DNA of 28,153 nucleotides from a virus: positions 1-28,153 of the IMG/VR virus record IMGVR_UViG_3300027833_000182, one strand, 5' to 3'. Positions 1 to 8,711 of the stretch are shown here, piece by piece. The translations under genes and the position numbers were made by a program. The notes below the pieces were generated by a model. That model did not search any database, had not been told where the DNA came from, and worked only from the letters and a program-made list of their open reading frames with translations. Positions within the stretch are counted from its first letter, which is position 1. Every line of letters begins with the position of its first letter.

Positions 1-1445
1 TTATCTACTAACTTTTTATCTTTTTTGCTCATGTTTCTCTGGGCGTATGGAACCATGATATCTGTAGTCATCGTAGCAAAATCTGTAGATTTACCACCCA
101 TTTGATACGGGAAAAACAAGGGGGAACCTTCTGCACCGGGTAACTGCATCGCGCCTTTTGCGTTGTTCATCATCCCGGTTATTGCTCCAGCGTCTGAAGC
201 CCACAAAGCTCCCTTGTTGGCATTCCTTAACTGACGCATGTAGTCTTGCCCGCCTTCCATCAAGACGTTGTACTCACTCCCACTTATGGATTTAAGTGTC
301 TCTAACGCCCCTCTTGATGTGTCAGACATTCCAGCGACATACGGACGATTCACTATGTCTTCGGCTTTAACCATAGGGTTGTCTAATAAAGCTGGCCCTT
401 CCTCAAACTCAACATCCAAACTGTTTACAGATTTCGGATCACCCACTCTTTGCAGTAACTTCGTGTCGCGATCAACCTCCGGTATGTCTAAAGCCCCTTT
501 CGCATTCTTTGCTGGAAGTAACATTGAAGCTAACATACCTGTAGCCTCAAGACGTTTAGTTCCTGCATCGCCAAGCGCACTTGTTAAAGCTGGCCTTATC
601 GTACCTGTATACGCATCCATAGCTCCTTCTATGATGTCCATACCAGAAGGGCCACCCATAGCGCCCCTATAGTTCAGACCCCAATCCGCTACCTTAGATA
701 TAGCGTCTTTAATTTTTACCGCATCGCCCTCACTCTCTGGGGTTTCCATTAACCGACCGTCATCTTGCTTACCCGTCACGGCCTGCTTGCCGTACTTGTA
801 CACATCGTTGATAACGGTAGAAACCATTTCAGGTATAAGCGTAAGGCCACTCATATCTGCGTTGTCTCCAGGGTGTGTCCCTGCAAGCGTTCTGTTAGAT
901 TGGCTCATAGCCCCTACGCCCACAGCAGTTGCGGCGGAACCAGCTAGAATGTTTTTGCTTGTGGGGTCTTTGAACTGAGCGTGGACTGATCGAAGGTCTT
1001 TTGAGTCAAAAACATTTATTTCTGGCTGTGCGCCTCCTACCTCTCTTCCGGTAAACCCTTGTTCTTGCAGTACCCTGTTAGTTTCTGCGCCCCATGCCCG
1101 TCCTCCGACATTGGCATCTCTACCGCCCAAGTTAATAATTGCCTGTTCTCTAGCCTTATCGGTGTCTGCGGCTTTTGCTATTGGCCCACGCGCATATAAA
1201 GGAAGAACATTTGCGGTTCCAGAGTCTAGGTCGACGTAACGCTGCCCACTCTTAGGCTCTGGCAACGTATATATACCAGGGCCAAGTTTACCTCTTGTAG
1301 ATGGCTTTAACTGTTGTATGTCTTCAGCTTCAGTCCAGTGATACAGCAAACGATCCGTGTCTAAAGTTGGGTCATCGACAGCGCGTTTTAATCTGTCCGA
1401 CTTGCTTTCCACCAGTTTCTTACTTACAGCACTAAAAACAGACAT
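1..1445 (-). CDS. Ejection-type virion protein with N-terminal ADP-ribosyltransferase-like domain (partial)
   Basis: The frame is open from an ATG at 1445 to the left edge, giving 481 visible residues with no stop, so the C-terminus is missing. Residues about 32-165 look like an ADP-ribosyltransferase of the H-Y-[E/D/Q] class seen in phage polyvalent proteins: LLYHWT (H36), GKLGPGIYT (Y59) and a closing segment DSKDLRSVHAQFKDP (148-162) that resembles the IRS..A.FDP signature closing such domains. An Ala/Gly-rich, possibly membrane-active stretch follows near 165-180; the rest is helical and not recognised. It follows three other ejection-type proteins and starts 3 nt after the 178-aa gene, with GGAG ahead of the ATG. 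Inference: a virion protein injected with the DNA that could modify a host target. The fold call rests on motif reading only; the third catalytic residue is not fixed. Confidence 0.7.
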   Translation of the reverse strand, partial: MSVFSAVSKKLVESKSDRLKRAVDDPTLDTDRLLYHWTEAEDIQQLKPSTRGKLGPGIYTLPEPKSGQRYVDLDSGTANVLPLYARGPIAKAADTDKAREQAIINLGGRDANVGGRAWGAETNRVLQEQGFTGREVGGAQPEINVFDSKDLRSVHAQFKDPTSKNILAGSAATAVGVGAMSQSNRTLAGTHPGDNADMSGLTLIPEMVSTVINDVYKYGKQAVTGKQDDGRLMETPESEGDAVKIKDAISKVADWGLNYRGAMGGPSGMDIIEGAMDAYTGTIRPALTSALGDAGTKRLEATGMLASMLLPAKNAKGALDIPEVDRDTKLLQRVGDPKSVNSLDVEFEEGPALLDNPMVKAEDIVNRPYVAGMSDTSRGALETLKSISGSEYNVLMEGGQDYMRQLRNANKGALWASDAGAITGMMNNAKGAMQLPGAEGSPLFFPYQMGGKSTDFATMTTDIMVPYAQRNMSKKDKKLVD

Positions 1446-1448
1446 CAA

Positions 1449-1985
1449 CTACTCCGCAAGTTTGCCAGCTTTGATTAGGTCTTCGTCCTCGTCGATCAGC
1501 ACGGGGGTAGTCTCTTGGATGATCTCTGGGACAGGTGGCGCGTCTGGAACAGATGCGAGGTTATCTTCATACTCTTTGACATACCCTGGGACTGGGGCGG
1601 CATTGCCAGCTTGAAGGCTTGGAGGCGCAGAGGGCAATACTGGCAGACCACCTTGAAGCTGTGAGCTTGCGGGGTTCATAATTCCAGCCTGAGACATTAC
1701 GCCTTGAAGGCCAGCGGTCGCATCGACATATCCAGAGTTACCTAGTGAGTTTTCCAAGCCTATGCTTGTATAGTCCGACGCGCCGTGATTACCAGAACCG
1801 AAGTCGCCACCCGCAAAGGCTCGGTGCATTGGAGAGTCGAGCATTTTATCTTCAGCACCTTGAAAAGCCTCTTCAACTTTTGCAAGAGGGCTATCTGCAT
1901 ACAAGGAATCCATCGCAGAGTTTAGCCCCGCTGTTTTGGCCGCTACCGCTTCAGTCGCCCCTGTTATAAGTGCTAATAAATCCAT
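1449..1985 (-). CDS. Putative internal virion protein, 178 aa
   Basis: Not recognised as a named family. The start overlaps the stop of the 715-aa ejection protein by one base (TAATG), so translation is probably coupled. The N-terminus (MDLLALITGATEAVAAKTAG) is Ala-rich and could be a short amphipathic helix. The middle is Gly/Ser/Asn-rich, and residues 110-150 are Pro/Ala-rich, followed by an acidic tail with a DEDED run. The low-complexity, linker-like composition and the position between two large ejection-type proteins suggest a small virion component carried inside the head or tail. Nothing points to an enzyme. Confidence 0.6.
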   Translation of the reverse strand: MDLLALITGATEAVAAKTAGLNSAMDSLYADSPLAKVEEAFQGAEDKMLDSPMHRAFAGGDFGSGNHGASDYTSIGLENSLGNSGYVDATAGLQGVMSQAGIMNPASSQLQGGLPVLPSAPPSLQAGNAAPVPGYVKEYEDNLASVPDAPPVPEIIQETTPVLIDEDEDLIKAGKLAE

Positions 1986-4132
1986 TAATCCATATACTCC
2001 GACTCTGACAATGCGGCCTGATCTTCAAAGCTGTATTGCTCAAGACCTTGACGCAATAGCGTATTAAGTTTGATGTGGTTTTTATCTAGCTTCAGTATGT
2101 GATCAACGGTTTTTCTACCATCACTTTTAATAGCATTCTTGACCACATGTTTATCGCCAAGTTCTTTAAACCCAGCACCCATCGTGTACTGCAAACCTGT
2201 GAATATATTAAATACAGCATCTAATATCTTAGTTGCAGTGTTAGAGTAATTTACGGAGCCTTCTGGATGTATTGTTGCTTTTTTAACTGCATCCTGAAAT
2301 CCTCTTAGGTTAGCAAACTGCTCTGGTGTCAAGACGGCCTGCAAAACATCTGATTTATTTTTAATCAAAGTGTTTAGTTTTGCTCCTTGAAAAGACCCTA
2401 ACTCACCTTTGATAACGTTAGGGTTAACAGCTTGATCAAAAATATCTTTTAGCATGTAGGTTCGTAAATCGGCTACCGCTTGCTCGTTACCACTTTCGAT
2501 AAGTTTCTGTATGACAGTTCTTGCATTTTCTGGAGACCTAGTAACGACTTTTACAATGTCGCTTGGACTTTTTATTGGCGTGTCCGTGCCAACTTTCACA
2601 CCAGTGAGGCTGTGAAGAACATCTTTAGATTCCCACATAGATTGGTATTCTTTAAATGCGCTTCTAGCTTGTCTGGCTTGCTTCAAAAACTCTCGTCCAG
2701 ATTTACCATCAACTGCGCCAGCCAAAGCGTCATCAGCATTAGTGCTAACAGCATCCTTTAGTTTTGCCAGTATCATGTTGCCCGTTCTATCTGTAGGCGA
2801 ATACTTGGTGTTTAAGAATTTAACAAAGTCTTCAACATTGGCAACACTTAAAGGGCCGAAGTCACCGGCCAAACCCCTTCTAGGGATATCACCTTCAAAC
2901 TTTGCGGGGTCAAGGATGTCGTACTGCGCCAGCTTTCTACCAATATCTTCCAACAAACCCTGATGCGTACCTAAATGATCTCCCGCGATGTCATAGTAAG
3001 ATTGGGCTATGACAGATTGATTTAGGGGTATATCAACATCGTTTTCAACAGCAAGCTGTTTCGCTCTGTCGTACATTGCAACATAACCGTCTTTGTCATC
3101 TTGCTTGGCTTGGTCGAGTGCTTCTTTTAGTGACATCCCTGCGCTTTCGTTGTTTAAACCAGGCGCACCCCCCATCTCTTCGGCTAACTGGCCACTTCTT
3201 GCAGTGATGTCTTCATTCTGTTGATTTTTGAACTCACGCATCATGTCGCCAGCTTCTTGCGACTGACGGACGGCTGATTGCTCTGCGGATATCTGACCGA
3301 AATCACCGCTTGCCTCACCCGCTGTAAGGTTAAAACCTTGCTCATTTTCCACTGCTTTTTGGATAGCAACGTCAACATCTTCAGAACGACCTATGCTCTC
3401 AAGTATTTGCCTAGTAGATTGTTTGAGGTTGCTGTACTCATACCCCATTTCGCGCATCGCAGTGGATGCTTTATCTTTAATTGTGTCACTTAACCCGGCA
3501 ACCCTGTCAACCAACGCACCGAAGGGTATTCTTTTTAAAGTTTGCTGCAACAAAGTCGTAACAGGTTCGCTCAAAACACCGCCTGCGCCAGACATAGCAC
3601 TGTTACTTAAACGAGACTCGTCAGAAAACGGAAGTTCAACCCCGCCCTCAACAGCCCCTGCTACACCAGAAATAATAGAACGACCTAGCAGACCTAAAGT
3701 CTGTGGAGCCGCGTATGTTGCCGCTGCTGCGGTAGGGACTGCGGCTAACGTACCCCCCGCCATTCTGCCTGTAAAGTTTGCTGCGGGCGACTGCTCTGCC
3801 AACACACTATCGACAGTCTCAAGCTGTCTTGCTGTCTGTTCGCTAGGGCCAAATCCAAGCAGGTCAGCAACACCCATACCAAACTTATTCACGCCGACAC
3901 CGGCAGATAAAGCAAAGTCAGTTAGGCTGCTGTTGTCAGCCACAGCGTTTTTAATATCTTGGCGCTCTAAGTATTTACCGTATGCGGTAATGTCCTTCAT
4001 CATCTGGCTGGGGTTGCCAGATGTTTGCCTGGCCGCTGTTCGGTTTGCAAACTTTTGCTGCTCACGGGCAGGCATATCAAAGAAATTGTCAGGTACGTCT
4101 ACTATCTGACCGTTAATTTTTGCTTGAGCCAT
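1985..4132 (-). CDS. Large internal virion / ejection protein, 715 aa
   Basis: A long, mostly helical protein rich in Gln, Ala and Lys. Residues about 125-175 are hydrophobic and rich in Ala/Gly (GGTLAAVPTAAAATYAAP and following), as in phage proteins that insert into or cross membranes during DNA ejection. The N-terminus carries INGQIVDVPDNFFDMPAREQ, a short leading segment of a kind common in phage internal proteins. The C-terminal half is charged helix. The gene lies between a 399-aa virion protein and a 178-aa protein in the block beyond the tail genes, the usual place for ejection proteins in P22/T7-type phages. No lysozyme motif is visible, so a role as pore or scaffold of the ejection machine is an inference. 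Confidence 0.65.
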   Translation of the reverse strand: MAQAKINGQIVDVPDNFFDMPAREQQKFANRTAARQTSGNPSQMMKDITAYGKYLERQDIKNAVADNSSLTDFALSAGVGVNKFGMGVADLLGFGPSEQTARQLETVDSVLAEQSPAANFTGRMAGGTLAAVPTAAAATYAAPQTLGLLGRSIISGVAGAVEGGVELPFSDESRLSNSAMSGAGGVLSEPVTTLLQQTLKRIPFGALVDRVAGLSDTIKDKASTAMREMGYEYSNLKQSTRQILESIGRSEDVDVAIQKAVENEQGFNLTAGEASGDFGQISAEQSAVRQSQEAGDMMREFKNQQNEDITARSGQLAEEMGGAPGLNNESAGMSLKEALDQAKQDDKDGYVAMYDRAKQLAVENDVDIPLNQSVIAQSYYDIAGDHLGTHQGLLEDIGRKLAQYDILDPAKFEGDIPRRGLAGDFGPLSVANVEDFVKFLNTKYSPTDRTGNMILAKLKDAVSTNADDALAGAVDGKSGREFLKQARQARSAFKEYQSMWESKDVLHSLTGVKVGTDTPIKSPSDIVKVVTRSPENARTVIQKLIESGNEQAVADLRTYMLKDIFDQAVNPNVIKGELGSFQGAKLNTLIKNKSDVLQAVLTPEQFANLRGFQDAVKKATIHPEGSVNYSNTATKILDAVFNIFTGLQYTMGAGFKELGDKHVVKNAIKSDGRKTVDHILKLDKNHIKLNTLLRQGLEQYSFEDQAALSESEYMD

Positions 4133-4143
4133 TTAACACACCT

Positions 4144-5343
4144 TTAAATAGGTTCGATTGTTGCGTTGGGGTATAACTCTTTAGATTTACCCAAGAAATT
4201 TGTTACATCTTCGTCAGTGCCTTGTTTGTATCCAATTTTACCTTTGTGATAATCACGAACAGATTCGTACTTGTCTTCATAAGACTCAATAAGGTCTGTT
4301 GCCAGATTTCGCATCTCAGTTCTAGCTTTAGGCGTAAGCCCTTTACCTGTCTTGGCTTCTTCTGCAAGGTTTGATAGACTCTGAAATAAACCCGCAGCGT
4401 TTTTGGCTAACGCAAACTCACCTTCACGAACGACAGAATCTGGATCGAGTGTTTTCATGTAGTTAAATACAGCAGAAATATCACCGATACCCGTCTGCGC
4501 GTCTAACGCTTTAATCAGTTGTCGGTAGTTCATGTACGCAGCGCCAATGTCTTCGCTGATTCCTTGGAAGTTTTTGCCAATTTCTGTCATATCGTCGTAT
4601 GTTTGTTTTTCCATGAACCTTCTATTGGCACCAACAAACATTGCTTCCCCAGCGTTAACCCTTGCTTCTTGCGTAAGCTGCTGCAATTTGAGAGGGTCTC
4701 TGGAATTAAAGTCATCCATGCGGCCATTAAGACGGGCGTAGTCAAACACCAGCTTCCCTTGGGGGCTTACTGGAGAATTCAGGTCGCGTATTTGCTTTCG
4801 CATAGTCATATCATTGCGAGTGTTAGCTTCACGGATTGCGTCACGCTGATCAGCGTGTGCAATTGACTTCTCATACAAAGCTTTTGTGTACCCAACTGAC
4901 GATTCAAGCTGTGCGCGATATCCGCTTTTCCTAACCTCTGACGGATCGTACTTCCGGCTATCTTCTCCTGACAACCAAAATAGTGGTGACATAAAGAATC
5001 GGCCAGTGTCAGCTAACGTGTCACCAATCTTGAACATCGTTGAGTTGCCTTGCTCGTCGTATACCGCTTGACGAGCGTCACGCTTTGCCAACTCGTACTG
5101 CTGCATCTCAGTAGTGAGGTTGCGTACCGGGGATATAAACTCACCAGGGGTTCCGTTGTTTTGAAACCCAGCGCGTAAAAGTGCCTGCTCTTCAGCCGGA
5201 TTGCTGGCCTTTCGCACAGGCAGATTACGGATGTCTGACGCTTCGTTGATACCCGCAAGACGAGCATTATCTGCGCGATAGAGTTCGTTTTCTGTCGCTT
5301 CCGCTTCTGTGGGGTCGCGGAGCATGTCAAAATATCTTGCCAT
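4144..5343 (-). CDS. Internal virion (ejection-type) protein, 399 aa
   Basis: A helical, charged protein with no transmembrane segment. The stretch around residues 275-320 contains QTGIGDISAVFNYMKTLDP and SVVREGEFALAKNAAG, a block I recognise as recurrent in internal or structural proteins of marine podoviruses. The motif SPVSPQGKLVFDYARLNGR near 190 has the S..GK...D...L.GR pattern also seen in those proteins. AAGGA lies about 10 nt before the ATG. It sits between the Asn/Gln-rich virion protein and the 715-aa ejection protein, so it probably belongs to the same injected or core complex. The biochemical role is unknown. Confidence 0.65.
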   Translation of the reverse strand: MARYFDMLRDPTEAEATENELYRADNARLAGINEASDIRNLPVRKASNPAEEQALLRAGFQNNGTPGEFISPVRNLTTEMQQYELAKRDARQAVYDEQGNSTMFKIGDTLADTGRFFMSPLFWLSGEDSRKYDPSEVRKSGYRAQLESSVGYTKALYEKSIAHADQRDAIREANTRNDMTMRKQIRDLNSPVSPQGKLVFDYARLNGRMDDFNSRDPLKLQQLTQEARVNAGEAMFVGANRRFMEKQTYDDMTEIGKNFQGISEDIGAAYMNYRQLIKALDAQTGIGDISAVFNYMKTLDPDSVVREGEFALAKNAAGLFQSLSNLAEEAKTGKGLTPKARTEMRNLATDLIESYEDKYESVRDYHKGKIGYKQGTDEDVTNFLGKSKELYPNATIEPI

Positions 5344-5355
5344 TCTATCTATTCC

Positions 5356-6900
5356 TTATCCGAATCCGATGCCCATGCTGCTGGATTTACCACTCGCTTG
5401 CGATGAGGCGGTACTGAGGTTATTTGGCGCACCAACTATATTGTTATAGAAGTTCAAGCTGTTGTACGGAGACATACCCTGTTGAAACTGCTGTGCGTAT
5501 AGCTGTTGCTCGTATGCTCTCTGAGCATCTCCAGCGCCCTGACTCATGCCGACTCCCGTGTTCATCATGTTCTGGCCTGTCTGCATATTATTGACACCCT
5601 GCTGGCCGATGTTCTGAGCCATGTTTGCGCCAAACTGCTGATTCTGAAGTCCCGCACTTGTTCCGTATTGTCTTGCTGAGTTGAAGGCGTTTTGGTTGCC
5701 CATTCCAGATTGCTGTGATCGATTAAGATTGCTTTGCAACTGACTTGCGCCAATCTGGTAGCCCTGACCCATCATCTGGTTCTGCGCGTTCATATTCGCG
5801 CTGTTGGCCTGCTGACCAAAACCAGCGTTCTGCGATGCCGCACCGGAGGCGATGTTAAGCCCAGTGTTCATCATTGCGTTGCCAGCGTTCTGATTTGCAA
5901 GATTTGTCTGCTGCTGGAACCCAGCGTTCTGACTCGATTGATTACCCGCAATACCCAGACCTTGACTTGTCATTGCGTTCTGAGCATTTGCGTTAAATTG
6001 ATTACCACCTTGCTGAAGTTGCGCGTTTTGGTTAGCGCGACCAGCTTCAATGTTTAAGCCGGTGTTGTAAGCCTGCCCCCGCATGTTGGCCGATATGTCG
6101 CCAACCCGATCAGCCGCACCGCGCATCGCGATACCTGCCGCAACACCAGCGCGACTTGACCCGCTGTTGCCTGTGCCAGCCGCTTGAGACGCAATGCCTG
6201 TTAGCTGGTTCTCGTTGAGATTGCGAGTGATATCTCTGCTGGCCGCATCGATCTGACCGTTCAACACACTGTTGTTCATATAGCTGTTGAGGTTGTTAGT
6301 GTTGATGCCCTGGTTCTGGGCGATACCTGCACCAGTCGCCAAGCCGCCTGCCTGAGTAGCGGTGTTAGCGTTGAACCCGTTAGCAGATGCGGCTGTTGAG
6401 TTTTGTGCCAGACCACCGATGGCCTGCGCGTTCCCCATATTTATACCACTGTTGGTGGCCGCATTCATTTGACTGGCGTTACCTGCCATGCTGCCTGCCA
6501 TGCCATGATTGACACCGCCACCCTGCGCCGCGTTCAGTCGCATAACGCCATTAGCGTATGAGTTACCTGCGCCCATTGCTGTGTTCATCCCGCCGCGTCC
6601 CATTGCATTAGCAGCATAGTTCATAGCAGCGCCAGTGCCTGCCGTCTGCGTAGCACCAAGACCCATAACATTAGCACCCGCGCCAGCCTGCATTTGACCG
6701 CCTTGGTTCGCCATGCCCATCGCGTTTAATTGTGTTTCGTTCAGGCCAGCAACACCCTCCACAGGCATTCCCTGGGAATTTAGTTGTTGCGCTTGAGATC
6801 GAAGATCATCAAGATATGGCTGCTGACTTTCGTCAACATAAGTGTTTGCGTTACTGCTTGATTGGTTTTTACTTTTTGATTTACTAAATGAAAAGCCCAT
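5356..6900 (-). CDS. Asn/Gln/Gly/Ala-rich low-complexity virion protein, 514 aa
   Basis: An extremely biased protein dominated by Asn, Gln, Gly, Ala and Met. A Ser/Lys-rich head (FSKSKSKNQSSSN) precedes a short normal segment (QQPYLDDLRSQAQQLN, residues 27-42), then some 400 residues of imperfect short repeats built on NAGF/NAQN/NAM followed by MNTGLNIA or MTSQGLGIA. No domain, signal peptide or transmembrane segment is visible. It follows the nozzle and the 82-aa protein and precedes the ejection proteins, so it is probably a tail-tip or internal virion component. The repeats could form an elongated or disordered structure; an amyloid-like state is possible but speculative. Confidence 0.6.
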   Translation of the reverse strand: MGFSFSKSKSKNQSSSNANTYVDESQQPYLDDLRSQAQQLNSQGMPVEGVAGLNETQLNAMGMANQGGQMQAGAGANVMGLGATQTAGTGAAMNYAANAMGRGGMNTAMGAGNSYANGVMRLNAAQGGGVNHGMAGSMAGNASQMNAATNSGINMGNAQAIGGLAQNSTAASANGFNANTATQAGGLATGAGIAQNQGINTNNLNSYMNNSVLNGQIDAASRDITRNLNENQLTGIASQAAGTGNSGSSRAGVAAGIAMRGAADRVGDISANMRGQAYNTGLNIEAGRANQNAQLQQGGNQFNANAQNAMTSQGLGIAGNQSSQNAGFQQQTNLANQNAGNAMMNTGLNIASGAASQNAGFGQQANSANMNAQNQMMGQGYQIGASQLQSNLNRSQQSGMGNQNAFNSARQYGTSAGLQNQQFGANMAQNIGQQGVNNMQTGQNMMNTGVGMSQGAGDAQRAYEQQLYAQQFQQGMSPYNSLNFYNNIVGAPNNLSTASSQASGKSSSMGIGFG

Positions 6901-6909
6901 GCTTGTGTC

Positions 6910-7158
6910 CTATGCTATTTTTGTCCAGCCACTGTCGTAGTAATAGAGACCACGACCACCGCTGGGGTTCCAATTTGTACCATCTGCAAAAACAACCTGA
7001 CCGATTTGAGGCTTTGCAGGTTCTGCATTTATTACTGGTATTGTTGTTGTTTGCGACTCAGTTGAGATTGCCAGCGCCACCCGTATTAATTCGTTGCTGA
7101 TCCAACCGCGAAGGTCAGTGACTGTGCTTGCCGATGTCGGACTAAGCTGATAACTCAT
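6910..7158 (-). CDS. Small virion-associated protein, 82 aa
   Basis: Starts inside the stop of the nozzle gene (ATGA overlap), so the two are probably translated together. The N-terminal half is helical; the C-terminal half reads GQVVFADGTNWNPSGGRGLY then YYDSGWTKI, a small beta module that I see at the ends of many phage tail proteins, where an ADGT.W.P stretch precedes Y.Y...W. The linkage to the nozzle supports a structural role, perhaps decorating the tail tip. No enzymatic motif is present. Confidence 0.6.
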   Translation of the reverse strand: MSYQLSPTSASTVTDLRGWISNELIRVALAISTESQTTTIPVINAEPAKPQIGQVVFADGTNWNPSGGRGLYYYDSGWTKIA

Positions 7159-8711
7159 CGACCAGCTACTTCAGACACATCGATATCCAACCCAGTAAGT
7201 CGCCAGAAATCTTCAACGTGATTACTTTCAATTCTAAGCGCGAAATAACGTCCAGAAGTTCTAACGTCAATTTTATGATCTGACTCGATGTTGTAAATCA
7301 CTGGTGGTTTCCACCGTATGCCGCCTTGCGGTGAATCGCTAACACCTATAGAAATCGATACTTCGCCTTGGCCTTCGATCTGGGGGAGTATTCCAACCAT
7401 CTGCTTGATGGCGTTATTGGCTTTTCCAAGCACCGTGTCTAAATCTATTTTAGTGGCCTCCAGATAAGCATTTAGAGGCTGACCAGCCGCACCGTGGGTG
7501 CTGTTCATTTGGTACAGCTTACTATTTTCAGCACCGGCAGCATAAACTCCGATACCTTTATTGGTGGTGTTGAGGCTAGACGTTGACCAATACTCGTTGC
7601 TGTTCGCCCATGTCAAACTGTTAGCATCCCAGCCGCCAGTGGTGTCGAGAACATCGCTAGATGTCAGTGAGCGAACATTTGGCAAATCGATAAACGTAAA
7701 GGCGTTCTGCGCCCAGTTGTAAACTAGCGCCCTGTTTGCACTTAAAACATTGTCAGCATCTTCATCGGCGTAGCATATCCAAACTTCTGACTTATCTTCT
7801 ACGGTATGACAGAACACTGACCGGGTGTCTTGTACGGCGTTGAAGAATGTTCTTCGCACTCTCTTATCAACAATAGATTCTTTGCTATTTCCATCGTGAA
7901 CATAGATATCATTGTTGCCGACAACAAGGTGCTTGTTGAAAAAAGCAGCCACAGCCCCTCTGTTGATAATGCCGTCATCCCCAAACACTTCACGGAAACT
8001 AAATACAAAAGGTGCGCCGATGAAGTCCATCGCAAAAACACCCGACTCAGCGTAAATAATCTGAGAGTTGTTGAGCGTCATTTGATCTATCAACTCACCG
8101 TTGTTGCCGGAGAGAACATTCTCACCAGCGAGATTAGTCGTTGATGTGATGTCGTAATCGCCCGGTACGGATGTCGGATTGTATTCATCCGACCAACGCA
8201 CCGTGTACGGATGCTTCGTTGAAGCCGTCTCATAGCCAGCCATTATCAGAAAACTTCGATAGGGCTTTATGCAGTTACTTGTGACCGTTGACGGCCAGTT
8301 AGGTAAGTCAGCGAATCGTGCGCCCGTAGGCAGCATGTACTGCGGTGTCTGGCTACCGTTATTAAGCATCATCGCCAAGCCTAGCTGCTCTGACTGCCAC
8401 CGTGGCGAGTTGGAATAATTAGTCGCATCACTTGTCTTTGTTACGTTAGCAACGGCTGATCCGTTATATCGGTACAGCTTATTTAGCGATCCAATAATTA
8501 CGGTGTTGTTACCGGCGTATCGCCAACCTTGGACATGCGTCGGGTCAAACGCCAGTGCGTTTGAAATGCTGTGGCCCAAGGATTTACCAATGCGTCCTTC
8601 ATGGAATTGCACGTTGTTCCCGTCTGGGAACTGGGTTAATTCCAAATCGTATGGGTCTTGATCAGTGACTATACCGCCACTGCCAATTTTCCGAAGCGGA
8701 ACAAATGCCAT
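7155..8711 (-). CDS. Tail nozzle / tail hub protein (propeller type), 518 aa
   Basis: The N-terminus MAFVPLRKIGSGGIVTDQDP followed by a D.L....FPDGNNVQF..G segment matches the opening of podoviral nozzle or hub proteins (T7 gp12, P22 gp10 and SU10 nozzle type), which form a propeller closing the tail tube. Length is close to P22 gp10 (about 470 aa). The protein is beta-rich throughout, with repeated Y-N/W-R/Y blade-like segments such as KLYRYNGSAVANV and DIYVHDGNSK. The C-terminal region (EGQGEVSISIGVS, SGRYFALRIESN) is beta-sandwich-like. It abuts the upstream fibre gene (TAA directly before ATG). Exact orthology to gp10 or gp12 cannot be decided by eye. Confidence 0.7.
   Translation of the reverse strand: MAFVPLRKIGSGGIVTDQDPYDLELTQFPDGNNVQFHEGRIGKSLGHSISNALAFDPTHVQGWRYAGNNTVIIGSLNKLYRYNGSAVANVTKTSDATNYSNSPRWQSEQLGLAMMLNNGSQTPQYMLPTGARFADLPNWPSTVTSNCIKPYRSFLIMAGYETASTKHPYTVRWSDEYNPTSVPGDYDITSTTNLAGENVLSGNNGELIDQMTLNNSQIIYAESGVFAMDFIGAPFVFSFREVFGDDGIINRGAVAAFFNKHLVVGNNDIYVHDGNSKESIVDKRVRRTFFNAVQDTRSVFCHTVEDKSEVWICYADEDADNVLSANRALVYNWAQNAFTFIDLPNVRSLTSSDVLDTTGGWDANSLTWANSNEYWSTSSLNTTNKGIGVYAAGAENSKLYQMNSTHGAAGQPLNAYLEATKIDLDTVLGKANNAIKQMVGILPQIEGQGEVSISIGVSDSPQGGIRWKPPVIYNIESDHKIDVRTSGRYFALRIESNHVEDFWRLTGLDIDVSEVAGR

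Noticed and set aside
3393-4109. 238-codon plus-strand frame
   Set aside because: Antisense of the 715-aa ejection protein, no ribosome site, composition of a shadow frame.
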